DNA from: Thermoleophilia bacterium
GTDB taxonomy: Bacteria; Actinomycetota; Thermoleophilia; Gaiellales; Gaiellaceae
Reading direction: 5' to 3'
NCBI GenBank assembly: GCA_016844515.1
Contig: JAERMP010000025.1
Coordinates: 1-14,430 of the forward strand
Length of the DNA: 14,430 bases
Of the stretch, positions 1 through 7,547 are shown piece after piece. The position numbers were made by a program, and so were the translations under genes. The notes under the pieces were generated by a model. It did no database searches, was not told the origin of the DNA, and saw only the letters and a program-made list of their open reading frames with translations. How positions within the stretch are numbered: the stretch's first letter is position 1; every line of letters begins with the position of its first letter.

Positions 1-2
1 GC

Positions 3-272
3 GGAGCCGCCGCGGGCGCTTACGTCTCGCATGGCCTCGTGCTTGCCCAGACAATGCTCATTGCTCAGGCGGCCGTGGGGCTGCTCTTGCTTTCGGACGG
101 CCTGCGCGCGCCCGACCGTCTTCACTACACCTACGGCGTGCTCGCGTTGGGCCTCGCGCTGACGCCCTGGTTCTACGCGCCGCGCCTGGGGCAGAAGCGC
201 CTGCTGTGGTTCGCCGTGACGACGCTCGTGGCGGGGGCGCTCGCGATACGGGCGTTCATGACCGGATCGTGA
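3..272 (+). CDS. Small membrane protein, 5' end cut by window
   Basis: The reading frame is open from the first bases of the window to the TGA at 270-272, so the 5' end probably lies outside; a GTG at 39 is the first internal candidate start. The visible protein is about 90 residues and consists of three hydrophobic stretches (around ALAQ-MLIAQAAVGLLLL, YGVLALGLALTPWF and LLWFAVTTLVAGALAI) joined by short polar loops, so it is most likely a three-helix inner-membrane protein. I recognise no catalytic motif or named family. Its stop codon overlaps the GTG start of the next membrane protein by four bases (GTGA), so the two are probably co-translated and may act together. Function unknown. Confidence 0.6.
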   Translation, partial: GAAAGAYVSHGLVLAQTMLIAQAAVGLLLLSDGLRAPDRLHYTYGVLALGLALTPWFYAPRLGQKRLLWFAVTTLVAGALAIRAFMTGS

Positions 273-643
273 GGAAGCTTTGGGACCGGGTGCCGCCGCT
301 CGCCCGAGGGTTCGGGATCGTGGCGTTGATCGCGCTGGTCGTCGTCGTACTGTCGCTGGAACCGGTGGTGGCGACGGTCGGCGGGCTGTTGCAGATCGCG
401 TTCTTCCTGGCCGTCGCGTTTTTCCTCTTCCTGCTGTGGCGCGACCGACGAGGAGACCTCGAGGCGTGGTCCGACTGGAATCGGAAGCTCTTCTACGCCG
501 CGATCGTGCTCGCCGTCGTCGACATCGGACTGGCCATCGGCTTCGGGTTCCCTGCGGGAGTGGGCGCCCTCGCCTTCCTCATGGTGCTGGCGGTGTGCGC
601 GTACGTCGTCGTTCGCGTCTGGCGCCTCGAGCACCGCTACTGA
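269..643 (+). CDS. Small four-helix membrane protein, unknown function
   Basis: A 124-residue protein if it starts at GTG 269, chosen because this start forms a GTGA overlap with the stop of the preceding gene. A longer reading from 206 would overlap that gene by 67 bases and adds only an Arg/Gly-rich leader. Four hydrophobic segments are visible, near residues 15-30, 33-57, 73-92 and 95-116, with a charged loop in the middle (RDRRGDLEAWSDWNRK). The C-terminus (RVWRLEHRY) is basic. There is no recognisable enzymatic motif. Coupling with the upstream small membrane protein suggests a two-subunit membrane unit, but this is inference. A short hairpin follows the stop codon directly. Confidence 0.65.
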   Translation: MRKLWDRVPPLARGFGIVALIALVVVVLSLEPVVATVGGLLQIAFFLAVAFFLFLLWRDRRGDLEAWSDWNRKLFYAAIVLAVVDIGLAIGFGFPAGVGALAFLMVLAVCAYVVVRVWRLEHRY

Positions 644-644
644 C

Positions 645-657
645 CCGAGAGGCTCGG
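645..657 (+). terminator. Short hairpin after membrane-protein gene
   Basis: CCGAG and CTCGG pair over a three-base AGG loop one base after the stop codon at 641-643, followed by a moderately T-containing stretch. This is a plausible weak intrinsic terminator for the two membrane-protein genes. A second compact hairpin, GCCCG/CGGGC at 691-703, lies just downstream. Confidence 0.35.
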
Positions 658-702
658 TAGTGATTCCGTTTCGAAGTTGTTGCGATACCGGCCCGATTCG
701 GG

Positions 703-746
703 CACCACCCGTGAGCTCATCCTCGTTACGCTGGAGGCGGGTGGTG
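703..746. terminator. Hairpin between convergent genes
   Basis: CACCACCCG at 703-711 pairs perfectly over nine bases with CGGGTGGTG at 738-746, across a 26-base loop. An alternative pairing joins GGGCACC (700-706) to GGTGCCC (753-759). It lies in the 120-bp gap between convergent genes ending at 643 and 764, so it could end transcription from either side. No clear T-run is present, hence moderate confidence. Confidence 0.35.
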
Positions 747-763
747 GGATGGGGTGCCCCAGA

Positions 764-2215
764 CTAGGGTAGCCCGAAAATCGGGCCCTGACGGAGCGTC
801 GGCAGCGCTGGGTTCACCGGATGGATGAGCCGCAGCGTGTATCGATATTGCCCCGGCGCCAGCCGTCGTGACCCAAGGTCGATCTGCACGAGCTCACCGA
901 CCTCGGCTCGGCCGCGAGCTACGAGCTTCGTCGAGTGCGTCGTTGCCCGCTCGAGGCGAACCTGGTACACGCAGTCCAGGTCGCACTCAAGAGTTGTCCT
1001 GAACACGCCCCGCTTCGCCGCTGACCGGGTTCCGAAGCGAAGGAGCGTCGGACGAACGATGAGCTGGACGCCCGGGCAGCGCGTGATCGATCCGCCCGTC
1101 GTTCGATCCATCGCCTCGCGCACGCGCGGCAGGCTCGTCTTCGGCGTACCGTCGACGTAGAAGATGCCGGACTGCCAGGCCCCGCGGGCCCTCTCGTCCC
1201 GCGAGAGGAAGAGCAGCATGCCCTCGACAGTTGGCTGGCAGAAAGCGAGAGCGAGTGCCTGCTCGTAGTAAGCAGCCTGAGTCTCCTCAGCGACGGGCTT
1301 CGTCGTCGCCGGCTCGGTACCGGTGTAGAGCGATGCTTTGGCGGCCGGGATCTCCGACTCCACGCCAAACTCCCCGTAGAAGATCGGGAGATCCGACCCA
1401 CGCTGAGCGGTGTCGTCGAACGCCTCGCCCAGCAGCGCGACGAGCTTGCCGTAGTCGGCGACGCCGATCGTGGTCGTGAGGGGGTGCGCCACCGTGGGCG
1501 GCTGGCTCGAGTTGTCGGGATAGGGATGGATCACGAAGGCGTCCATCACGGGACGGTCGCGTCCGCTCGAGCGAAATGCGGTTCCGAGGTCGCGGATGAA
1601 CGCCGTGGGCGAGTGCGTCGGCCGTGAGCCTGCAGGGTTGTCGGCGCCACGTGGGGACAGGGCGCCGCCGTAGACCCGAACGTCGGGCGCAACAGCCTTG
1701 AGCGCGTCGTAGGTCTGCTCCAGAAGTGCGAGATAGGCCGGGGCGGCGACGTTCGACCCATCGAGCCCGAATTGCGGGAGCCAGAAGCGGTTTAGGTTTG
1801 GCTCGTTCGCGACGATGACGTGCCGCAGCGATGGGGCGCCGCGGACGATCGCGGTCGCAAACGACGCGAACTCCCCTCGCGCCTCGGCGGTGAGGGGGGT
1901 GGTCTTCGAGCCCGGGTGCATGACGGTGACGTACACGCGCACGCCGTTCCGCGCAGCTGCTGCTCCAACGTTCTCGAGCACCTCGAGCTCTCCGTCCGAG
2001 GGCTTCGTCAGACCCGGCGTCCAGTAGCTCGTCACACGGACCGCGCGAAAGCCCGCAACGCGCAGAATGACCATCTTGGCCTCGGCCCCAACGAGCGTCG
2101 AAGCGCGTACGTCGTCCTCGACCGCACCTGCAATGAGGCCCGTGCCTGCTGTCGCAACGCTCGGCATAGCCAAGCCGAGAACGGCTCCGAGTGCCGCCAA
2201 GAGGCCTAGACGCAT
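764..2215 (-). CDS. Secreted glycoside-hydrolase-like (beta/alpha)8 barrel protein
   Basis: The 483-residue protein begins with a signal peptide (residues 1-23: MRLG, a hydrophobic core, then VATA before a Gly), so it is probably exported. The body resembles a clan-A glycoside hydrolase TIM barrel. 'VIVANEPN' has the Asn-Glu-Pro signature with Glu138 as likely acid/base, and 'IFYGEFGVES' places Glu282 where the nucleophile is expected; 'FVIHPYPDN' near 228-235 is also typical of these barrels (GH5/GH39-like). Residues from about 385 form a beta-rich C-terminal domain with a Cys pair (411, 415). The substrate cannot be told from sequence. The gene diverges from uvrC with only 20 bases between the start codons. 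The ATG lies six bases after a TAGCGT box and no Shine-Dalgarno is seen, suggesting a leaderless mRNA. Exact GH family unassigned. Confidence 0.8.
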   Translation of the reverse strand: MRLGLLAALGAVLGLAMPSVATAGTGLIAGAVEDDVRASTLVGAEAKMVILRVAGFRAVRVTSYWTPGLTKPSDGELEVLENVGAAAARNGVRVYVTVMHPGSKTTPLTAEARGEFASFATAIVRGAPSLRHVIVANEPNLNRFWLPQFGLDGSNVAAPAYLALLEQTYDALKAVAPDVRVYGGALSPRGADNPAGSRPTHSPTAFIRDLGTAFRSSGRDRPVMDAFVIHPYPDNSSQPPTVAHPLTTTIGVADYGKLVALLGEAFDDTAQRGSDLPIFYGEFGVESEIPAAKASLYTGTEPATTKPVAEETQAAYYEQALALAFCQPTVEGMLLFLSRDERARGAWQSGIFYVDGTPKTSLPRVREAMDRTTGGSITRCPGVQLIVRPTLLRFGTRSAAKRGVFRTTLECDLDCVYQVRLERATTHSTKLVARGRAEVGELVQIDLGSRRLAPGQYRYTLRLIHPVNPALPTLRQGPIFGLP

Positions 2216-2235
2216 GGGGATACGCTAGCGGCGGA
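2216..2235. promoter_or_regulatory. Overlapping divergent -10 boxes (GH-like gene / uvrC)
   Basis: The 20-base gap between two divergent start codons contains TACGCT on the plus strand (2221-2226, nine bases before the uvrC ATG) and TAGCGT on the minus strand (2222-2227, six bases before the other ATG). The two boxes overlap within the palindrome CGCTAGCG. Neither gene has a Shine-Dalgarno, so both transcripts are probably leaderless or nearly so. No convincing -35 elements were found; they would lie inside the opposing coding regions. Confidence 0.5.
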
Positions 2236-4074
2236 ATGCGTGAAAACGTTGAAGGGAAGCTCCATTCGCTTCCGCGAGGGCCCGGCGTCTATCTCTTCCG
2301 CGACGAAGCCGGCGACGTGTTGTACGTCGGAAAGGCAAAGTCGCTCCGGTCGCGCGTTCGCAGCTACTTCCAACGCGGTGACAGCCGGATCGGCACGGCC
2401 CAGCTCGCCGAGCGCATCGCCGATGTCGAGGTGATCGTCACGCGTACCGAGGCCGAGGCGCTTCATCTCGAGCAGAACCTGGTGAAGCGCCACCGCCCGC
2501 CGTTCAACATCCGGCTCCGCGACGACAAGTCGTTCCCGTACATCGCGGTCACGCTCGGGGACGAGTACCCGCGGGTCATGTTCACGCGCGAGCGCCACCG
2601 GCGGGGCACCGCGTACTTCGGGCCCTACGCCAATGCAAAGAAGGTGCGGGAGACGCTCGACGTCCTGAACCGTGTCTTTCGGTTTCGACCCTGCGAGGGA
2701 CCGAGACCCGGCCGTCACTCGGGGATCCCGTGCCTCGACTTCCACATCGATCGCTGCTTCGCCCCGTGCATCGGAGCGATCACGCAGGAGGACTACGCCG
2801 AGATCATCGACGGGGTCACCTCGTTTCTCTCGGGCGACACCGACACGATTCAGCGCCAGCTCGAAGAGCGGATGCGAGAGGCGGCGTCGAGCGAACGCTT
2901 CGAGGAGGCCGCCCGCTATCGCAATCGGCTCTTCTCGATACGGCATCTCGCCGAGCGTCAGGCCTCCGACAAAGGAGCCGTCGGCACGGTCGACGTGATC
3001 GGGCTCGCGGTCGAGTCCGACCGGGCGGCGGTCCAGGTATTCCCGCTTCGCGACGGAAAGATGATCGACCGCTACGCCTTCCACCTCGAGAACGTCGCCG
3101 GCGACGACGCGCAGACCGTGCTGGAGGCGTTCGTCATCGAGTACTACGGGTCAGCGCCGAGCACTCCGCCCGAGGTCCTCGTGCCGACCGACGTCGCCGA
3201 CACGAGCGCGATCGCCGAGTTCCTCACCTCGCGGCGAGGATCGCGGGTCGAGGTTAGAGCCCCGATGCGTGGCGAGAAGCGCCGTCTGGTGGAGCTTGCC
3301 GTCGACAACGCGCGCCTCGCGCTCGACTCCGACATGGCGCAGCGCGAGGCGACGAGGCAGCGCCGTGTCGCAGCGCTCGAGGAGCTCCGCGAGACGCTCA
3401 ACCTCGAGAGCCTCCCGCTGCGCATCGAGTGCTTTGACATCTCGAACATCCAAGGTGAGTCGATCGTCGCCTCCATGGTCGTGTTCGTGGACGGGCGCCC
3501 GAAGAACGCGCATTACCGGACGTTCTCGATCCGCAGTCTCGACGGACAAGACGACGTCGGCGCCATGCGCGAGGCGATCGGGCGTCGCTTCGCGCGGCTT
3601 CGCGACCACGAATCGGACGAGAGCTTCTCGCGGACGCCGAACCTCGTCGTCGTCGATGGGGGGAAGGGGCAGCTCGCCGGAGCGCTGGCGGCGATGGCGG
3701 ACCTCGACCTTCCGCGTGTGGCAGTCATCGCACTGGCCAAGCGCGAGGAGGAGGTATTCATCCCAGGGCTGCCCGTTGCGATCGGGCTCGACCGCTCGAG
3801 CCCGGCTCTTCAGCTCCTCCAGCGCATTCGCGATGAAGCCCACCGGGTGGCGCTGCGCTACCACCGGCGCAAGCGGGGAGCCCGCTCGATGGAGACGATC
3901 TTCGAGACGCTCCCTGGCATCGGCCCGGTGCGCCGCCGGGCGCTCCTTCGACACTTTGGCTCGGTCGAGCGGTTCCTGGACGCCTCGCAGGAGGAGCTCG
4001 AGGGTGTTCCCGGGCTTCCGCAGAAGACCGCGCGCGCTTTGTACGCGCAGCTCCACAAGGCAGGGCCCTCCTAG
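2236..4074 (+). CDS. uvrC: UvrABC excinuclease subunit C
   Basis: UvrC makes both incisions flanking a DNA lesion during nucleotide excision repair, after UvrA/UvrB damage recognition. The 612-residue protein has the full architecture. The N-terminal GIY-YIG nuclease shows GVY at 17-19, YVG at 30-32 and a catalytic Glu near 79. Four cysteines (153, 166, 174, 178) match the spacing of the iron-sulfur ligands described for UvrC. The UVR UvrB-interaction helix pair lies at about 203-238 (SSERFEEAARYRNRL). The RNase H-like C-terminal nuclease carries Asp401 (FDIS), Asp474 (VVVDGG) and His536. Tandem helix-hairpin-helix motifs follow from about 555 (TLPGIGPVRRRALL, GVPGLPQKTA). ATG 2236 is chosen because it gives the usual short lead before GVYLF and sits behind a TACGCT box; an upstream in-frame start at 2191 would run into the divergent gene. 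Confidence 0.97.
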   Translation: MRENVEGKLHSLPRGPGVYLFRDEAGDVLYVGKAKSLRSRVRSYFQRGDSRIGTAQLAERIADVEVIVTRTEAEALHLEQNLVKRHRPPFNIRLRDDKSFPYIAVTLGDEYPRVMFTRERHRRGTAYFGPYANAKKVRETLDVLNRVFRFRPCEGPRPGRHSGIPCLDFHIDRCFAPCIGAITQEDYAEIIDGVTSFLSGDTDTIQRQLEERMREAASSERFEEAARYRNRLFSIRHLAERQASDKGAVGTVDVIGLAVESDRAAVQVFPLRDGKMIDRYAFHLENVAGDDAQTVLEAFVIEYYGSAPSTPPEVLVPTDVADTSAIAEFLTSRRGSRVEVRAPMRGEKRRLVELAVDNARLALDSDMAQREATRQRRVAALEELRETLNLESLPLRIECFDISNIQGESIVASMVVFVDGRPKNAHYRTFSIRSLDGQDDVGAMREAIGRRFARLRDHESDESFSRTPNLVVVDGGKGQLAGALAAMADLDLPRVAVIALAKREEEVFIPGLPVAIGLDRSSPALQLLQRIRDEAHRVALRYHRRKRGARSMETIFETLPGIGPVRRRALLRHFGSVERFLDASQEELEGVPGLPQKTARALYAQLHKAGPS

Positions 4075-4111
4075 AGAGTCGCGAACGACCTGCGAGCCTA
4101 GAGACGCGGCG

Positions 4112-4780
4112 ATGCGTCGCTTGAGACGGTCTTCGCGCGCGTTACGCTCTGGCATCGGCTCCGAGAACCCCGGAAGGATCGTCGAGGCTGGCTACGACCA
4201 GGTCGCACAGCAGTACGCCAACCTGGAGAGTGAAGGCCGCGAGTGGCCGCGCATGCGTCGCCTCCGCGAGTTGCTGACCGAGATACCGGACGGCGGAACG
4301 GTGCTAGACGTGGGCTGCGGAAACGGGATTCCGGCAATGCGCGCAATCCAGGAGAGCCACAAAGGCGTTGGCGTGGACATCTCGGGCGTCCAGATCGACT
4401 TGGCTCGCCGGAACGTCCCAGGCGGCCACTTCATCCACGGCGGGATCATGGATGTCGACTTTCCGCCCGACACGTTCGATGCGATCGTCGCCTTCTACTC
4501 GGTCGAGCACGTCTCGCGAGAGCAGCACGCCGAGTTGTTCATGCGGTTCCTTCGCTGGCTCAAACCCGGCGGCCGATTCATGTTCACACTGGAACCGTAC
4601 GACGAGCCCGATCGCACTGACGAATGGCTCGGAGTACCCATGTTCTTCAGCGCGTTTGACCCTGACACGACTGCGCAATTGCTCGCGGATGTGGGGTTTG
4701 CCGTGACCGATCGACGCATCGAGACTCAGTTGGAGGACGAGCGAGAGATCGAGTACATGTGGTGGACAGCCACCAAGTGA
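4112..4780 (+). CDS. Class I SAM-dependent methyltransferase
   Basis: A 222-residue Methyltransf_11-type protein. Motif I is 'TVLDVGCGNG' (residues 63-72), and the acidic residue ending strand 2 is Asp89 in 'GVGVDISGVQIDLAR'. 'FDAIVAFYSVEHV' (122-134) is the post-motif strand and 'FLRWLKPGGRFMF' (146-158) the usual late motif. These are hallmarks of a Rossmann-fold S-adenosylmethionine binder. The substrate is unknown; small-molecule methylation is the usual role of such proteins. ATG 4112 is the best upstream start, though TTG 4121 is possible and the conserved part begins only near 'NPGRIVEAGYDQVA' (residue 19 onward). A TACGCT box at 4143-4148 lies inside the predicted N-terminus, so the true start may be later. 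It follows uvrC by 37 bases and could be read from the same transcript. Confidence 0.85.
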   Translation: MRRLRRSSRALRSGIGSENPGRIVEAGYDQVAQQYANLESEGREWPRMRRLRELLTEIPDGGTVLDVGCGNGIPAMRAIQESHKGVGVDISGVQIDLARRNVPGGHFIHGGIMDVDFPPDTFDAIVAFYSVEHVSREQHAELFMRFLRWLKPGGRFMFTLEPYDEPDRTDEWLGVPMFFSAFDPDTTAQLLADVGFAVTDRRIETQLEDEREIEYMWWTATK

Positions 4781-4796
4781 GGCCGCTAGAGCAGAA

Positions 4797-4818
4797 CCCC
4801 ACCGAGACAGGAGTGGGG
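4797..4818. terminator. Hairpin between convergent genes
   Basis: CCCCAC (4797-4802) pairs with GTGGGG (4813-4818) over a ten-base loop, inside the 60-bp gap between the methyltransferase and the convergent flippase-like gene. A T-run is absent on both strands, so it is only a candidate bidirectional terminator. Confidence 0.35.
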
Positions 4819-4840
4819 ATGGCGGTGCAAGATCGCATGG

Positions 4841-5782
4841 CTACGTGCCTGCAGCGTCCTCGGTCGGCGCCAGCGCCTTCGAGTAGCGCAGTGTCCGCAG
4901 CGTGACGGCGATGGCGGTGAAACCGGCGATGACATTCGTCCCGACCGTCATGAACTTCAAGCCGACGCTGAAGGCGAGCAGCTGCGAGCTTGGCACCGTG
5001 CCTTGGAACACGTAGAGGAGAAATGCCTGCTCGGTCCCGATTCCTGCCGGAGTCAGGGGCAGCAGGGTCGCGATGCTCGCCGAAACCTGAACCAGCAGAA
5101 CGTTCTCGGGCGATTGTGGGATGTCGAAGGCGTCGAGCAGGAACCAGATCGCGATGAGGCGGAAGACCCAGTCACCGGCCTGCCAGAAGGCGACCGTTCG
5201 GAGGTAGAGCGCCGGCCGCCGGACGACGGTGAACGCTTGTCTGACACGACCCCAGAAGTCGACGACGTGCCCGTGGATCCAGATTCCGACGACGATCGCC
5301 GTAACGAGGAGCGCTGCGAGCAGCAGATCGGCCGCGGGTGGGTGTTCGAGGAGCCACGAGAAGTCGAAGCTCGGCAGCTCGGGCAGGTCACCAAGACCCG
5401 GAAGCGCGTCCTGCGTGAGAGCAGCCCACGCGAGGAGCGTCGAGGCCGCGGCGATGTCGAAGATAGAGAGGACGAGAGTGCTCGCGACGATCGTCGTGTA
5501 TGTGCTGCCGACGATGGCTCGGTGTGCGAGCAGCACACGCACGGCGTCTCCTGCCCGCAACGGGATGATCGCGTTGACGCCCACACCGGCCAGGTAGGCG
5601 CCGACGATGGATCGTCTCCGGACGGTCTCTTGCGGGTACGCGGCCGCAAGCACGTTCCGCCAGGCCATGCTCGTGCAAGTGAGCTTCGCGAGCTGCGCGA
5701 GCACCGCGAAGAGAACCGGGAGCGGATCGACCGACGCGAGCTGGTCGAGGAAAGCGTCGATCCCGTCGAGGACGCGGATCAC
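4841..5782 (-). CDS. Flippase-like / LPG-synthase-TM family membrane protein
   Basis: A 313-residue polytopic membrane protein of the UPF0104 / lysylphosphatidylglycerol synthase transmembrane type. Family hallmarks are 'AWRNVL' (40-45), 'GVGVNAIIPLRAGDAVRV' (67-83), matching the conserved N-x-x-x-P-x-R-x-G-(D/E) loop, and 'LPLTPAGIGTEQAFLLYVF' (241-259), matching the conserved P-x-G-(I/L)-G-x-x-(E/Q) segment. About seven to eight hydrophobic helices are visible, including 92-122, 150-169, 205-220 and 265-295. Related proteins include lipid flippases, glycolipid-pathway proteins and the membrane half of LPG synthase; no soluble aminoacyl-transfer domain is attached here, so LPG synthesis is unlikely. 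The GTG start has AAGG seven bases upstream as a weak Shine-Dalgarno. The gene lies downstream of the P5C dehydrogenase but is separated from it by several hairpins and is probably independently transcribed. Confidence 0.8.
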   Translation of the reverse strand: MIRVLDGIDAFLDQLASVDPLPVLFAVLAQLAKLTCTSMAWRNVLAAAYPQETVRRRSIVGAYLAGVGVNAIIPLRAGDAVRVLLAHRAIVGSTYTTIVASTLVLSIFDIAAASTLLAWAALTQDALPGLGDLPELPSFDFSWLLEHPPAADLLLAALLVTAIVVGIWIHGHVVDFWGRVRQAFTVVRRPALYLRTVAFWQAGDWVFRLIAIWFLLDAFDIPQSPENVLLVQVSASIATLLPLTPAGIGTEQAFLLYVFQGTVPSSQLLAFSVGLKFMTVGTNVIAGFTAIAVTLRTLRYSKALAPTEDAAGT

Positions 5783-5801
5783 GGCTCTACCTTGCGCAAG
5801 T

Positions 5802-5830
5802 CCGGAAATCCGCTAGCGCGGAGTTTCCGG
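5802..5830. terminator. 12-bp stem-loop upstream of flippase-like gene
   Basis: CCGGAAA-TCCGC (5802-5813) pairs with GCGGA-g-TTTCCGG (5818-5830) over a TAGC loop, giving a 12-bp stem with one bulged G. It lies 19 bases before the flippase-like start codon on the minus strand. It could be a second terminator behind the dehydrogenase gene or a palindromic operator for the membrane-protein gene; the sequence does not decide between them. Confidence 0.4.
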
Positions 5831-5850
5831 TCGCGCGAAGACCCCTAAAG

Positions 5851-5871
5851 CGCGGCCGCTTCGCGGCCGCG
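5851..5871 (-). terminator. GC-rich terminator hairpin after P5C dehydrogenase
   Basis: CGCGGCCGC (5851-5859) pairs perfectly with GCGGCCGCG (5863-5871) across a TTC loop. Reading the minus strand, the stem comes 17 bases after the stop codon and is followed by CTTTAGGGG, a poor T-tract. A further weaker hairpin, GTGCT/AGCAC (5872-5887), lies between it and the stop. Very stable stem; likely ends or stabilises the dehydrogenase mRNA. Confidence 0.55.
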
Positions 5872-5888
5872 GTGCTCGTGGTAGCACG

Positions 5889-7547
5889 TCAGCGCTTTCC
5901 GTGGTTCTTCCCGTCGCCGTCGGGGCCGAGGAACGGGTACCGGTAGTCCGTCGGTGGGACGAACGTCTCCTTGATCGTTCTCGGTGAGACCCAGCGGATC
6001 AGGTTCCACATCGAGCCGGCCTTGTCATTGGTTCCGCTCGCCCGAGAGCCGCCGAACGGCTGCTGCCCGACGACGGCCCCGGTCGGCTTGTCGTTGACGT
6101 AGAAGTTGCCGGCCGTGTAGCGAAGTCTGTCCTGGGCCTCGTCGATGGCTGCACGTTCGGTCGCGAAGACGGCGCCGGTGAGCCCGTACGGTGCGGTCTC
6201 GTCCACGAGTCGGAGAGTGTCGTCCCAGTGCTTCTCGTCGTAGACATAGGTCGTCACGATCGGCCCGAACAACTCGTCTCGAAGAAGCCGGAAGCTCTGG
6301 TCCTCCGTGGCTATCACGGTCGGCTGCACGAAGTAGCCCTCCGAGTCGTCGGTCGAGCCACCCGTCAGGATCTCCGCGCCCGCGGCCCGAGCCTCGGCGA
6401 TCGCCTCGGTGTGCGTCTTGAAGGCGCTGGAGTCGATGACCGCGCCCATGAAGTTCTCGAAGTCCGTGACGTCGCCCATCTTGATCGTCGCCACGTCTGC
6501 GACGAGCCGCTCCTTCACTTCGGGCCAGATGTTCGAGGGCACGTACAGCCGCGACGCTGCCGAGCACTTCTGCCCCTGGTACTCGAAAGAGCCACGAACG
6601 ACAGCTGTCGCGACGGCTGCGGCATCCGCGGAGGGGTGCGCCAAGATGAAGTCCTTGCCGCCCGTCTCGCCGACGATGCGGGGGTAGTTGCGGTACGAGC
6701 CGATATTCGCGCCGACCGTCTCCCACATGCCGTTGAAGACCTCGGTCGAGCCCGTGAAATGGATCCCCGCGAGGTCGGGACTTGTGATCGCCGCGTTCCC
6801 GATTGATGCACCCGAGCCGTAGACGAGGTTGATCACACCGTCCGGCAAGCCCGCCGCTTGGAGGATCCGCATGAGGTAGTACGCGGAGAGCGCGGCTGTC
6901 GAGGCAGGCTTCCAGAGGATCGTGCAGCCCATGAGCGCCGGCGTCGACGAAAGATTCCCGCCGATGCAGGTGAAGTTGAACGGGCTCACCGCGAACACGA
7001 AGCCCTCGAGCGGTCGATACTCCATCCGGTTCCAGGTTCCGGTCGGCGAGTACGGCTGCTCGGAGTAGACGCGGACGAGGAAGTCGGCGTTGAAGCGCCA
7101 GAAGTCGACCATCTCGCAGACCGCGTCGATCTCTGCCTGGTGCGCGGTTTTCGACTGGTTGAGCATCGTGGCGGCGTTCACGGTCGAACGCCAAGGGCCG
7201 GCGAGCAACTCGGACGCGCGAAGGAAGACGGCCGCGCGCCCGTGCCACGGCATTCGCGACCACTCGGCGTGTGCGGCTTTGGCAGCGTCGATTGCCTGTT
7301 GGACGTGCTCGGGCCCACCCTTGCTCACATCCGCGAGCACGTGCCTGGAGCGGTGTGGCATGACCGACTCGAACGTCTCGTTCGTGTACACGTCCTTGCC
7401 GCCGATGACGAGCGGGATACGGATTCGCTCCCCCTCCATCGTGCGGAGGCGGGCCTGAAGCTCTGCCCGCTCCGGTGTGCCGGGCGCGTACGACGCTATC
7501 GGCTCGTTGACCGGTCGCGGCGGCGTGAAGATTCCGGGTGCGCTCAT
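5889..7547 (-). CDS. pruA: 1-pyrroline-5-carboxylate dehydrogenase
   Basis: An NAD(P)+-dependent aldehyde dehydrogenase that oxidises glutamate-5-semialdehyde (from P5C) to glutamate, the second step of proline breakdown. The 552-residue length fits the monofunctional P5CDH group (about 520-550). Seen in the sequence: cofactor-binding 'FAVSPFNFTCIGGN' (184-198), 'GIHFTGSTEVF' (261-271), the general base Glu294 in 'VGETGGKDF', the catalytic Cys328 in 'GQKCSAASRLYVP', and the C-terminal 'QQPFGGSRASGTNDKAGS', characteristic of P5CDH. No proline dehydrogenase gene is adjacent, so the partner enzyme must be encoded elsewhere. The ATG at 7545-7547 lies seven bases after TACAAT with no Shine-Dalgarno, indicating a leaderless transcript. 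It is divergent from ogt. Confidence 0.95.
   Translation of the reverse strand: MSAPGIFTPPRPVNEPIASYAPGTPERAELQARLRTMEGERIRIPLVIGGKDVYTNETFESVMPHRSRHVLADVSKGGPEHVQQAIDAAKAAHAEWSRMPWHGRAAVFLRASELLAGPWRSTVNAATMLNQSKTAHQAEIDAVCEMVDFWRFNADFLVRVYSEQPYSPTGTWNRMEYRPLEGFVFAVSPFNFTCIGGNLSSTPALMGCTILWKPASTAALSAYYLMRILQAAGLPDGVINLVYGSGASIGNAAITSPDLAGIHFTGSTEVFNGMWETVGANIGSYRNYPRIVGETGGKDFILAHPSADAAAVATAVVRGSFEYQGQKCSAASRLYVPSNIWPEVKERLVADVATIKMGDVTDFENFMGAVIDSSAFKTHTEAIAEARAAGAEILTGGSTDDSEGYFVQPTVIATEDQSFRLLRDELFGPIVTTYVYDEKHWDDTLRLVDETAPYGLTGAVFATERAAIDEAQDRLRYTAGNFYVNDKPTGAVVGQQPFGGSRASGTNDKAGSMWNLIRWVSPRTIKETFVPPTDYRYPFLGPDGDGKNHGKR

Noticed and set aside
3269..4111. N-terminal extension of the methyltransferase over uvrC
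   Set aside because: This stretch is the shifted frame of uvrC and is Ser/Arg-rich; the methyltransferase fold begins near residue 19 of the 4112 start.
4841..5782. Complete lysylphosphatidylglycerol synthase (MprF)
   Set aside because: Only the membrane domain is present; the soluble aminoacyl-transferase domain is absent, so LPG synthesis cannot be claimed.
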